Shown piece by piece: positions 35,717 through 43,924 of a stretch of 64,000 bases of DNA. The DNA comes from Paraburkholderia guartelaensis (GTDB lineage Bacteria; Pseudomonadota; Gammaproteobacteria; Burkholderiales; Burkholderiaceae). The translations under genes and the position numbers were made by a program. Where the stretch lies: contig NZ_SMOD01000040.1 in the NCBI RefSeq assembly GCF_004353905.1, forward strand, positions 1 through 64,000, read 5' to 3'. The notes beneath the pieces were generated by a model that saw only the letters and a program-made list of their open reading frames with translations, did no database searches and was not told the DNA's origin. Every line of letters begins with the position of its first letter. The first letter of the stretch is position 1.

Positions 35717-36907
35717 TTACGCGACAGCTGCGCTCACCGGCTCCGTGCCAGCGGCTTCGGCCAAGACGAGCGCCTTGTCGGTCGCTTCCCACGAGAATTC
35801 CGGCTCTTCGCGGCCGAAGTGGCCGTAAGCGGCGGTCTTTTCGTAGATCGGGCGCAGCAGGTCGAGCATCTGGATGATGCCCTTCGGACGCAGGTCGAAG
35901 TGCTCGCGCACGAGCTTCGTGATGGTCGCGTCCGAAACCTTGCCGGTGCCGAACGTGTTGACCATGACCGAGGTCGGCTCAGCCACGCCGATTGCGTACG
36001 ACACCTGGATCAGGCAGCGCGACGCGAGGCCGGCGGCCACGATGTTCTTCGCGACATAACGGCCGGCGTAGGCGGCCGAGCGGTCCACCTTCGACGGATC
36101 CTTGCCCGAGAACGCACCGCCGCCGTGCGGGGCTGCGCCGCCGTACGTATCGACGATGATCTTGCGGCCCGTGAGACCGCAATCGCCCTGCGGGCCGCCG
36201 ATCACGAAGCGACCGGTCGGGTTCACGAGGAACTTGATGTCGCCCTTGATCAGCTCGGTCGGCAGCACCGGCTTGATGACTTCTTCGATCACGGCTTCGC
36301 GCAGCGTGCCGAGGTCGATGTCCGGCGAGTGTTGCGTCGAGAGCACGACGGTGTCGATCGCGTGCGGCTTGCCGTCGACGTAGCGGATCGTGACCTGCGA
36401 CTTCGCGTCCGGACGCAGCCAGGGCAGACGGCCGTCGCGGCGCAGGTTCGACTGGCGCTCGACCAGGCGGTGCGAAAGGTGGATCGGCAGCGGCATCAGC
36501 TCGGGCGTTTCGTCGCACGCGTAACCAAACATCAGGCCCTGGTCGCCGGCGCCCTGGTCGAGGTTGTTGTCGTGCGCGCGGTCCACGCCCTGGGCGATGT
36601 CCGGCGACTGCTTGTCGTAAGCGACGAGCACCGCGCAGCCGCGGTAGTCGATGCCGTAGTCGGTGTTGTCGTAGCCGATGCGCTTGATGGTGTCGCGCGC
36701 GACCTGGATGTAGTCGACGTTGGCCGTCGTGGTGATTTCACCGGCGAGCACGACGAGACCCGTGTTGCAGAGCGTTTCCGCTGCAACGCGCGAGTACTTG
36801 TCTTGCGTGAGGATGGCGTCGAGGATCGCGTCCGAGATCTGGTCGGCGACCTTGTCCGGATGGCCTTCGGAGACGGATTCGGAGGTGAAGAAATAGTCGT
36901 TTGCCAC
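35717..36907 (-). CDS. metK: S-adenosylmethionine synthase
   Basis: MetK makes SAM from methionine and ATP in the cytoplasm. The start is a GTG at 36907 (VANDYFFTSESVSEGHPDKVAD), giving 396 residues, the usual Burkholderia length; AAGGAG lies eight bases upstream. GHPDK near residue 15 binds ATP phosphates, GAGDQGLMFGYA near 127 is the family signature, and GGGAFSGKDPSKVDRS near 270 holds the P-loop-like lysines. A longer ATG reading is out of keeping with the family. The gene has an unusual 170-base leader with a hairpin over the Shine-Dalgarno, described separately. The divergent neighbour is htrB. Confidence 0.97.
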   Translation of the reverse strand: MANDYFFTSESVSEGHPDKVADQISDAILDAILTQDKYSRVAAETLCNTGLVVLAGEITTTANVDYIQVARDTIKRIGYDNTDYGIDYRGCAVLVAYDKQSPDIAQGVDRAHDNNLDQGAGDQGLMFGYACDETPELMPLPIHLSHRLVERQSNLRRDGRLPWLRPDAKSQVTIRYVDGKPHAIDTVVLSTQHSPDIDLGTLREAVIEEVIKPVLPTELIKGDIKFLVNPTGRFVIGGPQGDCGLTGRKIIVDTYGGAAPHGGGAFSGKDPSKVDRSAAYAGRYVAKNIVAAGLASRCLIQVSYAIGVAEPTSVMVNTFGTGKVSDATITKLVREHFDLRPKGIIQMLDLLRPIYEKTAAYGHFGREEPEFSWEATDKALVLAEAAGTEPVSAAVA

Positions 36908-36965
36908 TTGTCTAGCTCCTTGTAGCTGGTGACGGTTGAGTTCACGTAGCCAGCTTCGGGAGCTT
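36908..36965 (-). promoter_or_regulatory. metK leader hairpin covering the Shine-Dalgarno
   Basis: On the minus-strand RNA, GGAGCU (36959-36964 complement) and CCAGCU (36950-36955) on one side pair with AGCUGG (36924-36929) and AGCUCC (36914-36919) on the other, with a 20-base terminal loop. Reading the RNA 5' to 3', AGCUCC then AGCUGG pairs with CCAGCU then GGAGCU. The last arm contains the metK Shine-Dalgarno. Both 6-bp helices are perfect. This looks like a translational control element; the ligand or protein is unknown. Confidence 0.55.
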
Positions 36966-37043
36966 TGAAGCGGCGACGCTTTAGCGGAATTGCTGCCCGG
37001 CTGCCATGATTCGCGTTCGATCACGCGTAGTTCACAGCCCACC

Positions 37044-37091
37044 GGCTTCGCCCCGCAAGTTGTCTATTAACTCGGCGAAGCCCTTATTATA
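37044..37091 (-). promoter_or_regulatory. metK promoter -10 and 9-bp inverted repeat
   Basis: A consensus TATAAT reads on the minus strand at 37086-37091; the -35 is weak. GGCTTCGCC (37044-37052) and GGCGAAGCC (37074-37082) form a perfect inverted repeat with a 21-base spacer, spanning the expected transcription start near 37079. It could be an operator or a 5' stem of the leader RNA. Confidence 0.5.
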
Positions 37092-37179
37092 GCGACTTCC
37101 TTAAATTGTCGCAGAGTCTCCCCCGCGTGCCGCTCATCGCCCCTTCCACAGTTCGCAAGCCCTGCCGCGGAGTTGCCGC

Positions 37180-38067
37180 ATGATAGGCAAACTCGGCTCC
37201 CGTTTCGCCATCGGCTTGCTCAAGCTGTTCGCGATCCTGCCCTATGGCTTCGTCGCGCGTCTGGGCGACGGCCTCGGCTGGCTGCTCTACAAAATCCCGA
37301 GCCGGCGCAAACGCGTCGTTCATACGAATCTGCGCCTGTGCTTCCCCGAGTGGAGCGACGAAAAGCGCGAGGAAGTGGCGGGGCTGCACTTCCGTCACGC
37401 CATTCGCAGCTACATGGAGCGCAGCGTGCAATGGTTCGCCTCGGCGAAGAAGCTCGAGAAAATCGTCGAGCTCGACAGCGAGATCGATCTCACCGATCCG
37501 AACCTGCCGCCTACGCTCTTCCTCGGCCTGCATTTCGTGGGCATCGAGGCGGGCTCCATGTTTCTGAACTACTCGCTGCACCGGCCGTGTGGCTCGCTCT
37601 ACCAGCCGTTCTCGAACCCGGAATTCGAAGCCGCGGCCAAGGCGGGACGCAGCCGTTTCGGCGCGGAAATGGTGAGCCGCGCGGACAGCGCGCGCGCCGT
37701 GCTGCGCTGGCTGCGCGACAAGAAACCCGTGATGCTCGGCGCCGACATGGACTACGGCATGCGCAATTCCACGTTCGTGCCCTTCTTTGGCGTGCCGGCA
37801 TGCACGCTCACTGCGGTGGGACGTCTGGCGAAGGTGGGTCATGCGCAGGTGGTACCGTTCATCGGCGAGGTGTTGCCCAATTACAAGGGTTATCGGCTGA
37901 AAGTGTTCAAACCTTGGGAAAATTATCCAACCGGTGACGATGATCTCGACGCGCGCCGCATGAACGCTTTCCTCGAAGAGCAGATTCCGCGCATTCCCGA
38001 GCAGTACTACTGGGTCCACAAGCGCTTCAAGACGCGGCCGCCTGGCGAGCCGAGCGTCTATAACTGA
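37180..38067 (+). CDS. htrB: lipid A biosynthesis lauroyl-type acyltransferase
   Basis: This 295-residue LpxL/HtrB-family enzyme adds a secondary acyl chain to Kdo-lipid A at the inner membrane. The HX4E catalytic motif is seen as LHFVGIE near residue 127, an N-terminal membrane anchor spans about 8-27, and GSLYQPFSNPEFE and DMDYGMRNSTFVPFFGVPA are typical. GGAG precedes the ATG at 37180. It is divergent from metK and followed by a hairpin and dapF, an arrangement common in Burkholderia. Chain-length specificity cannot be read. Confidence 0.92.
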   Translation: MIGKLGSRFAIGLLKLFAILPYGFVARLGDGLGWLLYKIPSRRKRVVHTNLRLCFPEWSDEKREEVAGLHFRHAIRSYMERSVQWFASAKKLEKIVELDSEIDLTDPNLPPTLFLGLHFVGIEAGSMFLNYSLHRPCGSLYQPFSNPEFEAAAKAGRSRFGAEMVSRADSARAVLRWLRDKKPVMLGADMDYGMRNSTFVPFFGVPACTLTAVGRLAKVGHAQVVPFIGEVLPNYKGYRLKVFKPWENYPTGDDDLDARRMNAFLEEQIPRIPEQYYWVHKRFKTRPPGEPSVYN

Positions 38068-38084
38068 GCGTTGCGCACACGATC

Positions 38085-38110
38085 GAGGCCCGGGTTTTCG
38101 CCCGGGCCTC
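38085..38110 (+). other. 10-bp hairpin between htrB and dapF
   Basis: GAGGCCCGGG (38085-38094) pairs perfectly with CCCGGGCCTC (38101-38110). No T-run follows, so termination is doubtful; it ends 16 bases before the dapF start and may instead protect or punctuate the mRNA. Confidence 0.4.
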
Positions 38111-38125
38111 GCTTACAATGACGGC

Positions 38126-38992
38126 ATGAAACTCAAATTCACCAAGATGCACGGCGCGGGCAACGACTTCGTCGTGCTCGACGGCTACAGCCAGGACCTC
38201 GCGCTCACGCCCGAGCGTGTGCGCGCGCTCGCCGATCGCCACTTCGGCATCGGCGCGGACCAGCTGCTGCTGGTCGAGAAGCCGACCGTGGAAGGCGTCG
38301 ACTTCCGCTATCGCATCTTCAATTGCGACGGCGGCGAGGTCGAGCACTGTGGCAACGGCGCGCGCTGCTTCGTGAAATTCGTGCGCGACCGCAAGCTCAC
38401 CGATTCGAACCGGGTGCGCGTGCAGGTGCAGAAGGGCACGATCACGCTCGTCGTGCAGGAAAACGGTGAAGTCGTGGTCGACATGGACCGCCCCGAGTTC
38501 GAACCGGCGCTCGTGCCGTTCAACGCGAACGGCCTGGAAGGCCGCCGCGAAGGCAACGACACGCTTTGGCCGCTCGACGTGAACGGCGCCCGGCGCTGGG
38601 TGTCGGTCGTCTCGATGGGCAACCCGCATGCGGTGCAGGTCGTGGAAGACGTCGAGGCGTATCCGGTGAAGGCCGAAGGCGCGCTCATCGAAACGCACGC
38701 ACGCTTCCCGAACAAGGTGAATGCGGGTTTCATGCAGATCGTCTCGCGCCACGAAGTGAAGCTGCGCGTATTCGAGCGCGGTGCGGGCGAAACGCTCGCG
38801 TGCGGCACGGGCGCGTGCGCGGCTGTCGCGGCGGGCATTCGCCGCGGGCTGCTCGACACGCCCGTGAAGGTGCATACCCATGGCGGCATGCTGACCATCG
38901 CCTGGGACGGCGCGCGCGACGAATCCGCCGCGCTCACCATGGCGGGCCCGGCCACCACGGTGTTCGAAGGCGAGATCGAGCTGGCCGACTAG
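38126..38992 (+). CDS. dapF: diaminopimelate epimerase
   Basis: DapF converts LL- to meso-diaminopimelate for lysine and peptidoglycan. The two catalytic cysteines sit in EHCGNGARC near residue 75 and LACGTGACAA near 228, the two-base thiol mechanism of the family. MHGAGNDFVVLDG at the N-terminus is diagnostic. The length of 288 is slightly above the 274 of E. coli because of an insertion near 150. It lies in a dapF-DUF484-xerC block that is also conserved in gamma-proteobacteria. Confidence 0.97.
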   Translation: MKLKFTKMHGAGNDFVVLDGYSQDLALTPERVRALADRHFGIGADQLLLVEKPTVEGVDFRYRIFNCDGGEVEHCGNGARCFVKFVRDRKLTDSNRVRVQVQKGTITLVVQENGEVVVDMDRPEFEPALVPFNANGLEGRREGNDTLWPLDVNGARRWVSVVSMGNPHAVQVVEDVEAYPVKAEGALIETHARFPNKVNAGFMQIVSRHEVKLRVFERGAGETLACGTGACAAVAAGIRRGLLDTPVKVHTHGGMLTIAWDGARDESAALTMAGPATTVFEGEIELAD

Positions 38993-39122
38993 CGCGCACT
39001 ATCGGCCTCAGGCGGCGCGCGCAATGAGAGAACGTCGCGCCGCGTGAATATTCAAAAGCAATCAACCGCATGACAGACTGCGCGCCGACGTGCGCGCTTC
39101 ACAACTACAACGCGTCCACAAC

Positions 39123-39806
39123 ATGAACGATCGCGAAGTTGCCGACTATCTGCTCGCCCACCCCGATTTTTTCGTTGAGCACGCCGAACTGCTCGCGACG
39201 ATCAAGCTAGGCAATCCGCACGGCAAGGCTGCCGTCTCGCTGCAGGAACGCCAGATGGAAATGCTGCGCGAGAAGAACAAGCATCTCGAGCGGCGTCTTT
39301 CTGAGCTGCTGCGCTACGGCCACGAGAACGATTCGATCGCCGCGAAGTTCAATCGCTGGACCACGCGCATGATCGCCGAGCGCGATCCGTACGCGCTGCC
39401 GCGCTCGATCACGCAGAACCTGCGCGACGTGTTCGACATGCCGCAAGCGGCGCTGCGCGTGTGGGACGTGGCCGAAGCCTACAGCCAGGCCGATTTCGCG
39501 CGCCATACCGGCGAGGAAGTGCGTATCTTCGCGAATAGTCTCGACACGCCGTATTGCGGCGCGAACACCGGCTTCGAGGCCGCGCAGTGGCTCGACTCGA
39601 GCGACGGCGCCGCCGAATCGGTCGCGATCATCGCGCTGCGCGCTCCCGCCGTGGCCTCGAACGACGCGCCTGTGGGCGAAGCCTTCGGCCTGCTGGTGAT
39701 GGGCTCGCCCGACCCGCGCCGCTTCCACGAAGGCATGGCCACCGACTTTCTCACGCAGATCGGTGCACTGGCGAGCGCGGCGCTCTCGCGCCTGCTGCCG
39801 CACTGA
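39123..39806 (+). CDS. DUF484 family protein
   Basis: This 227-residue protein begins MNDREVADYLLAHPDFFVEHAELLA, the DUF484 signature, with a coiled-coil stretch (about 45-75, QERQMEMLREKNKHLERRLSE split by short gaps) and a GAF-like C-terminal half (about 90-225). The function is unknown, but it lies between dapF and xerC in many proteobacteria. A start 33 bases upstream is possible. It is followed after 21 bases by xerC, so co-transcription is likely. Confidence 0.87.
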   Translation: MNDREVADYLLAHPDFFVEHAELLATIKLGNPHGKAAVSLQERQMEMLREKNKHLERRLSELLRYGHENDSIAAKFNRWTTRMIAERDPYALPRSITQNLRDVFDMPQAALRVWDVAEAYSQADFARHTGEEVRIFANSLDTPYCGANTGFEAAQWLDSSDGAAESVAIIALRAPAVASNDAPVGEAFGLLVMGSPDPRRFHEGMATDFLTQIGALASAALSRLLPH

Positions 39807-39827
39807 AACACACCGAAGCCGCCCAAC

Positions 39828-40766
39828 GTGAACCCAACCGATCCGATCGCCGACTATCTCGCGATGCTCGAACACGAGCGGCGGCTCTCGGAGCACACGC
39901 TGCGCGGCTACACGCATGAACTCGACGAGCTGAAGAAGCTCGCCAACGGCAAGCCGCTCGAAACGGTCACCGCCGCGCAAGTGCGCGGCGCGGTGGCGCG
40001 CGCGCATGCGGGCGGCCTCTCGGCGCGCTCGATCGCGCACCGGCTGTCGGCCTGGCGCGCCTTCTATCGCTGGCTCGCGGGGCGCATCGAAATGGACGCG
40101 AATCCCGTGGCCGCCGTGCGTGCGCCCAAGCGCGCCAAGACACTGCCAAAGGCACTCTCCGTCGACGACGCCACGCATCTCATGGAAGCGCCTGCCGTCG
40201 CCGGCTCGGAAGAAGGCGGCCCGGAGGCATTGCGCGACCGCGCGATGCTCGAGCTGTTCTACTCCTCGGGGCTGCGTCTCGCCGAACTCGTCGGACTTGA
40301 CGTGCGTTACGTAAAGCGCGACGGCTACGAATCGGCGGGCTGGCTCAAGCGCGAAGCCGCCGAAGTCGAGGTACTGGGCAAGGGCAATCGTCACCGCATG
40401 GTGCCGGTCGGGCGCAAGGCGCTCGACGCGCTAGACGCTTGGCTCGCCGCCCGCAGCGCCTTCGTGAAGCACGACGACGCCCCGCTCTTTCTCTCCGTGC
40501 GCGGCAACCGCATGGCGCCGGGCGTGGTGCGCGAGCGCGTGAAGCGCGCCGCCATCGCGGCGGGGATTCCCGCGAACGTGCACCCGCACGTGCTGCGGCA
40601 CTCGTTCGCCACCCATCTGCTGCAGTCGAGCGGCGACCTGCGCGCCGTGCAGGAACTGCTCGGCCACGCGAGCATCTCGGCCACCCAGGTCTATACGTCG
40701 CTCGACTTTCAGCATCTCGCGAAGGTCTACGACACTGCGCATCCACGCGCCAAGAAGCGCGATTGA
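39828..40766 (+). CDS. xerC: tyrosine recombinase XerC
   Basis: The 312-residue recombinase acts with XerD at dif to resolve chromosome dimers. The N-terminal SAM-like domain spans about 1-90. The catalytic set is visible: Arg in SSGLRLAELVG, Lys in KGNRHRMVPVG, HVLRHSFATH, LLGHASI and the nucleophile in TQVYTSLDF. The start is GTG 39828. The small insert around VKRDGYESAGWLKREAAEVEV is usual in Burkholderia XerC. It lies directly after the DUF484 gene; no phage genes are nearby, so this is the housekeeping enzyme. Confidence 0.95.
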   Translation: MNPTDPIADYLAMLEHERRLSEHTLRGYTHELDELKKLANGKPLETVTAAQVRGAVARAHAGGLSARSIAHRLSAWRAFYRWLAGRIEMDANPVAAVRAPKRAKTLPKALSVDDATHLMEAPAVAGSEEGGPEALRDRAMLELFYSSGLRLAELVGLDVRYVKRDGYESAGWLKREAAEVEVLGKGNRHRMVPVGRKALDALDAWLAARSAFVKHDDAPLFLSVRGNRMAPGVVRERVKRAAIAAGIPANVHPHVLRHSFATHLLQSSGDLRAVQELLGHASISATQVYTSLDFQHLAKVYDTAHPRAKKRD

Positions 40767-40829
40767 TACGCCGCGGCACTCGCGCAACGCTGCGCGATAT
40801 CCGTGCCGTTACCCAGCATTGAAGCCATC

Positions 40830-42044
40830 ATGAATATCGTCACCCTCAAGCCGTCCAAAGAAAAATCCCTGCTGCGCCGCCATCCGTGGGTCTACGCGAA
40901 CGCGATCGACCACGTGGAAGGCAAGCCCACGCCGGGCGCCACCGTCATCGTGCGCTCGGCCGACGGCCGCTTTCTCGGGCGCGCCGCCTACAGCCCGCAT
41001 TCGCAGATCCGCGCGCGCGTGTGGAGCTTCGACGAAAACGAGCCGATCGACCACGCGTTCTTCAAGCGGCGCGTGCAGCGCGCCGTGGCCGACCGCCGCG
41101 CGATGGTGAGCGGCACGGGCGCGGTGCGCCTCATCTTCGGCGAGGCCGACGGGCTGCCTGGCCTGATCGTCGACTACTACATCGAAGATGGCGGGGATGT
41201 TGCACAAAGCGGCCGCGGCCAGCTCGTGTGCCAGTTCATGGCGGCGGGCGTCGAGGCGTGGAAGGAGGCGATCGTCGCCGCACTCACGTCGGCCACGGGC
41301 TGCCCGAACGTGTACGAGCGCTCGGACGTGTCGATCCGCGAGAAGGAAGGGCTCGAACAGATCACGGGCCTGCTCGCCGGCGACGAACCGCCGGCCACGA
41401 TCATCACGAGCGAGAACGGCGTGCGCTATCACGTGGACGTGCGCAACGGCCACAAGACCGGTTTCTACGTGGATCAACGCGACAACCGCGCGCTCGTGCA
41501 GACGTACGCGCGCGAGCGTGAGGTGCTCAACTGCTTCTGCTACACCGGCGGCTTCTCGCTCGCGGCCATGAAGGGCGGCGCGAAACGCGTGGTGTCGATC
41601 GATTCCTCCGGCGAAGCGCTCGCCACGGCGCAGAAGAACGTCGAGGCGAACGGCTTCGACGCCGCGCTCGCGACCTGGCTCGACGCCGACGCCTTCAAGA
41701 CGCTGCGCCGCCTCTACGACGACGGCGAGCGCTTCGATCTCGTGGTGCTCGATCCGCCCAAGTTCGCGGCCTCGCGCGAGCACGTGGACCGCGCCGCGCG
41801 CGCCTACAAGGACATCAATCTCACGGGTTTCAAGCTGCTGCGTCCGGGCGGTCTGCTGTTCACGTATTCGTGCTCGGGTGCGATCGATTCGGCGCTGTTC
41901 CAGAAGATCGTTGCGGGCGCCGCTGCCGACGCGAAGGTGGACGCGCGTATCCTCAAGCGCCTTGGCGCCGGTGTGGATCATCCGCTGCTCACGGCATTCC
42001 CGGAAGGCGAATATCTGAAGGGCCTGCTGTTGCAAATCGCCTGA
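40830..42044 (+). CDS. rlmI: class I rRNA (cytosine-C5) methyltransferase, RlmI-like
   Basis: This 404-residue protein has an N-terminal PUA domain (about 1-75; LKPSKEKSLLRRHPWVYANAI near the start), a central EEHEE-type domain, and a SAM-binding Rossmann domain with CFCYTGGFSLAA near 240, VVSIDSSGEAL near 260 and VVLDPPKFAASR near 310. RlmI methylates 23S rRNA position 1962. Cys in YSCSGAID near 355 may be the catalytic thiol. The ATG at 40830 is chosen because the PUA domain begins there. A small Ser/Gln insert near 130 looks lineage-specific. It is transcribed with xerC or independently. Confidence 0.9.
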   Translation: MNIVTLKPSKEKSLLRRHPWVYANAIDHVEGKPTPGATVIVRSADGRFLGRAAYSPHSQIRARVWSFDENEPIDHAFFKRRVQRAVADRRAMVSGTGAVRLIFGEADGLPGLIVDYYIEDGGDVAQSGRGQLVCQFMAAGVEAWKEAIVAALTSATGCPNVYERSDVSIREKEGLEQITGLLAGDEPPATIITSENGVRYHVDVRNGHKTGFYVDQRDNRALVQTYAREREVLNCFCYTGGFSLAAMKGGAKRVVSIDSSGEALATAQKNVEANGFDAALATWLDADAFKTLRRLYDDGERFDLVVLDPPKFAASREHVDRAARAYKDINLTGFKLLRPGGLLFTYSCSGAIDSALFQKIVAGAAADAKVDARILKRLGAGVDHPLLTAFPEGEYLKGLLLQIA

Positions 42045-42170
42045 GACGGCCTTACTTGAGACTTTTCGGCGGCGCGCTGGAACGCCTTGATGGCGCTCTG
42101 TTCGCGCCCCGATTGGGTCTCGCGCCCGGCCGCCGCATGCGGGCGCGGCGCAGATATGTTTCAATAGGAA

Positions 42171-42183
42171 GTTATGTTGTAAC
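42171..42183 (+). promoter_or_regulatory. possible Zur operator upstream of the COG0523 GTPase gene
   Basis: GTTATGTTGTAAC is a near-palindrome (GTTA/TAAC arms) like the core of Zur boxes that repress zinc-homeostasis genes. It lies 71 bases before the GTPase start. Only one site was seen. Confidence 0.45.
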
Positions 42184-42253
42184 ACTCGAAGGCAGCGACA
42201 GCACGAAGCGGCGCGCCTGAACGTACCCCTCGAACACCTACCAGGCAGACAGC

Positions 42254-43339
42254 ATGGCAACCAGCATGATTCCCGTCACCATCCTGACCGGCTTTCTCGG
42301 CAGCGGCAAAACCACGCTGCTCAAGCGCATCCTGAACGAAAAGCACGGCATGAAAATCGCCGTGATCGAGAACGAGTTCGGCGAAGAGAACATCGACAAC
42401 GAAATCCTCGTGCAGGACAGCACCGAGCAGATCATCCAGATGAGCAACGGCTGCATCTGCTGCACGATTCGCGGCGACCTCGCGCGCGTGCTCGGAGACC
42501 TCGCGCAGCAAAAGCGCGACGGCAAGCTGGACTTCGACCGCGTGGTGATCGAAACCACCGGCCTCGCCAATCCGGGCCCGGTCGCGCAGACGTTCTTCAT
42601 GGATAACGAGATCGCCGACGAATTCCTGCTCGACGCGATCATCACGCTCGTGGACGCCAAGCACGGCAACCATCAGCTCGACGAGCACGAAGTCGTGCAG
42701 CGCCAGGTCGGTTTCGCCGATCGCCTCTTCATCACGAAGGCCGACCTCGTCGACGAAACGGAACTCGCCGATCTGCGTCATCGCGTGCTGCACATGAACC
42801 CGAAGGCGCAGATCCGCCAGGTGAATTTCGGCGAGGCCGACATCAAGGAAGTGTTCGACCTGCGCGGCTTCAACCTGAACGCCAAGCTCGAAATCGACCC
42901 CGACTTCCTCGCCGAAGACGATCACGCTCATGCGCATCGCGATCACGCGCATGACCACGATCACGCCGATTGCGACCACGATCACGGCCAGTGCAGCCAC
43001 GAAGGCCACGATCACGCCCACCACCATCACGCGCACCACGACGACAAGATCAAATCGTTCGTCTACCGCAGCGACCGCCCGTTCGATCCGAACCGCCTCG
43101 AAGACTTCCTCGGCGGCATCCTGCAGATCTACGGCGAGCGCCTCCTGCGCTACAAGGGCGTGCTCTACATGAAGGGCGTGGACCGCAAGGTGGTGTTCCA
43201 GGGCGTGCACCAGATGATGGGCAGCGACCTGGCCGCCAAGTGGCTGCCGATCGAGAAGAAGGGCAGCAAGATGGTGTTCATCGGCATCGAGCTGCCGCAG
43301 GACCTCATCACCGACGGGCTCGACGCCTGCCTCGCCTGA
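42254..43339 (+). CDS. COG0523/CobW-family metal-chaperone GTPase
   Basis: The 361-residue GTPase has Walker A GFLGSGKTTL near 13-22, the metal-binding CxCC motif in NGCICC near 71-76, Walker B ETTGLANP near 100 and TKAD near 157. A linker around residues 218-258 carries about 18 histidines in repeats of HAH, HDH and HHHH. CobW C-terminal residues follow. Such proteins deliver zinc or another metal to client enzymes. Next to a Zur-like operator and to dksA, zinc is the likely metal. A second ATG at 42266 (MIPVT) could be the start. A terminator follows. Confidence 0.92.
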   Translation: MATSMIPVTILTGFLGSGKTTLLKRILNEKHGMKIAVIENEFGEENIDNEILVQDSTEQIIQMSNGCICCTIRGDLARVLGDLAQQKRDGKLDFDRVVIETTGLANPGPVAQTFFMDNEIADEFLLDAIITLVDAKHGNHQLDEHEVVQRQVGFADRLFITKADLVDETELADLRHRVLHMNPKAQIRQVNFGEADIKEVFDLRGFNLNAKLEIDPDFLAEDDHAHAHRDHAHDHDHADCDHDHGQCSHEGHDHAHHHHAHHDDKIKSFVYRSDRPFDPNRLEDFLGGILQIYGERLLRYKGVLYMKGVDRKVVFQGVHQMMGSDLAAKWLPIEKKGSKMVFIGIELPQDLITDGLDACLA

Positions 43340-43362
43340 CCGGCTTCCCCGCTTTTCCCGAT

Positions 43363-43388
43363 ACGCCCGGCTCGCTGCCGGGCGTTTT
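43363..43388 (+). terminator. intrinsic terminator after the COG0523 GTPase gene
   Basis: ACGCCCGGC with GCCGGGCGT, a five-base loop, then TTTTCGT. Confidence 0.75.
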
Positions 43389-43924
43389 CGTCTGGAGTTT
43401 GCGCACGGCGACGCCAAGTTTGCCGCCTGCGCAAAGAATTCCTTCCGGTTCTGTGCGTCAAATAACGTACCCGACCATCGCTTTTTCACGATTGGCGCGT
43501 TATATTTTCTGGATATCGACCGGTGCGCAAACGGTCTGGTGACAGGCGGGCCACAGCAGGGATTTCCCGCTTGCGGCGCGAGTTTGCGGTTCGGTTACAA
43601 TACGGCCCCACTGGAAGAGAGGTGCCCCGGAATTCAGCCGAGGGACGCCCCGCCGGCAGCGCATCGCGTCGCAGCGCGCAGTCGGTACGATATATGCCTC
43701 AGGAGCATCTGATGACCGGTTTCCAGAGGAGTTCGGCCCCGCAGCGGCGCTTCGGGCGTCACGACAGTTCATCGTCCGTGCCCGCCAGCGCGCATATAAC
43801 GGCGCGGTAACTGCGCCTGGCAAAGTGGTAAAGGTTGGTAACGGCCACCGCGGCCACTGCGGGCAACACAAAAGTGCAGGCAAGATGTGCCAGTTTTGCC
43901 TCACTCATTGAAGAAGCAAGCCAG
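43389..43924 (+). promoter_or_regulatory. long dksA upstream region
   Basis: These 536 bases precede dksA. A TACAAT at about 43598-43603 with TTGCGG upstream (19-base spacing) is a plausible promoter, giving a leader of over 300 bases. A short reading frame (43712-43810) with a good Shine-Dalgarno lies within it. A long leader suggests post-transcriptional control, but no known riboswitch was recognised. Confidence 0.4.
43712..43810 (+). CDS. possible 32-residue leader peptide upstream of dksA
   Basis: ATG at 43712 is preceded by AGGAG six to seven bases upstream. The peptide (MTGFQRSSAPQRRFGRHDSS and a hydrophilic end) is basic and Ser-rich, with no transmembrane segment. It stops 114 bases before dksA. 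Whether it is translated is unknown. Confidence 0.3.
   Translation: MTGFQRSSAPQRRFGRHDSSSSVPASAHITAR

Noticed and set aside
36966..37040. A SAM-II riboswitch in the metK leader
   Set aside because: GCGTGA and GCTAAAG occur on the minus strand, but there is no P1 partner or GATTTA-type loop at the right place, so the match is chance.
38085..38110. Intrinsic terminator between htrB and dapF
   Set aside because: The stem is perfect but no T-run follows, so it was kept only as a hairpin.
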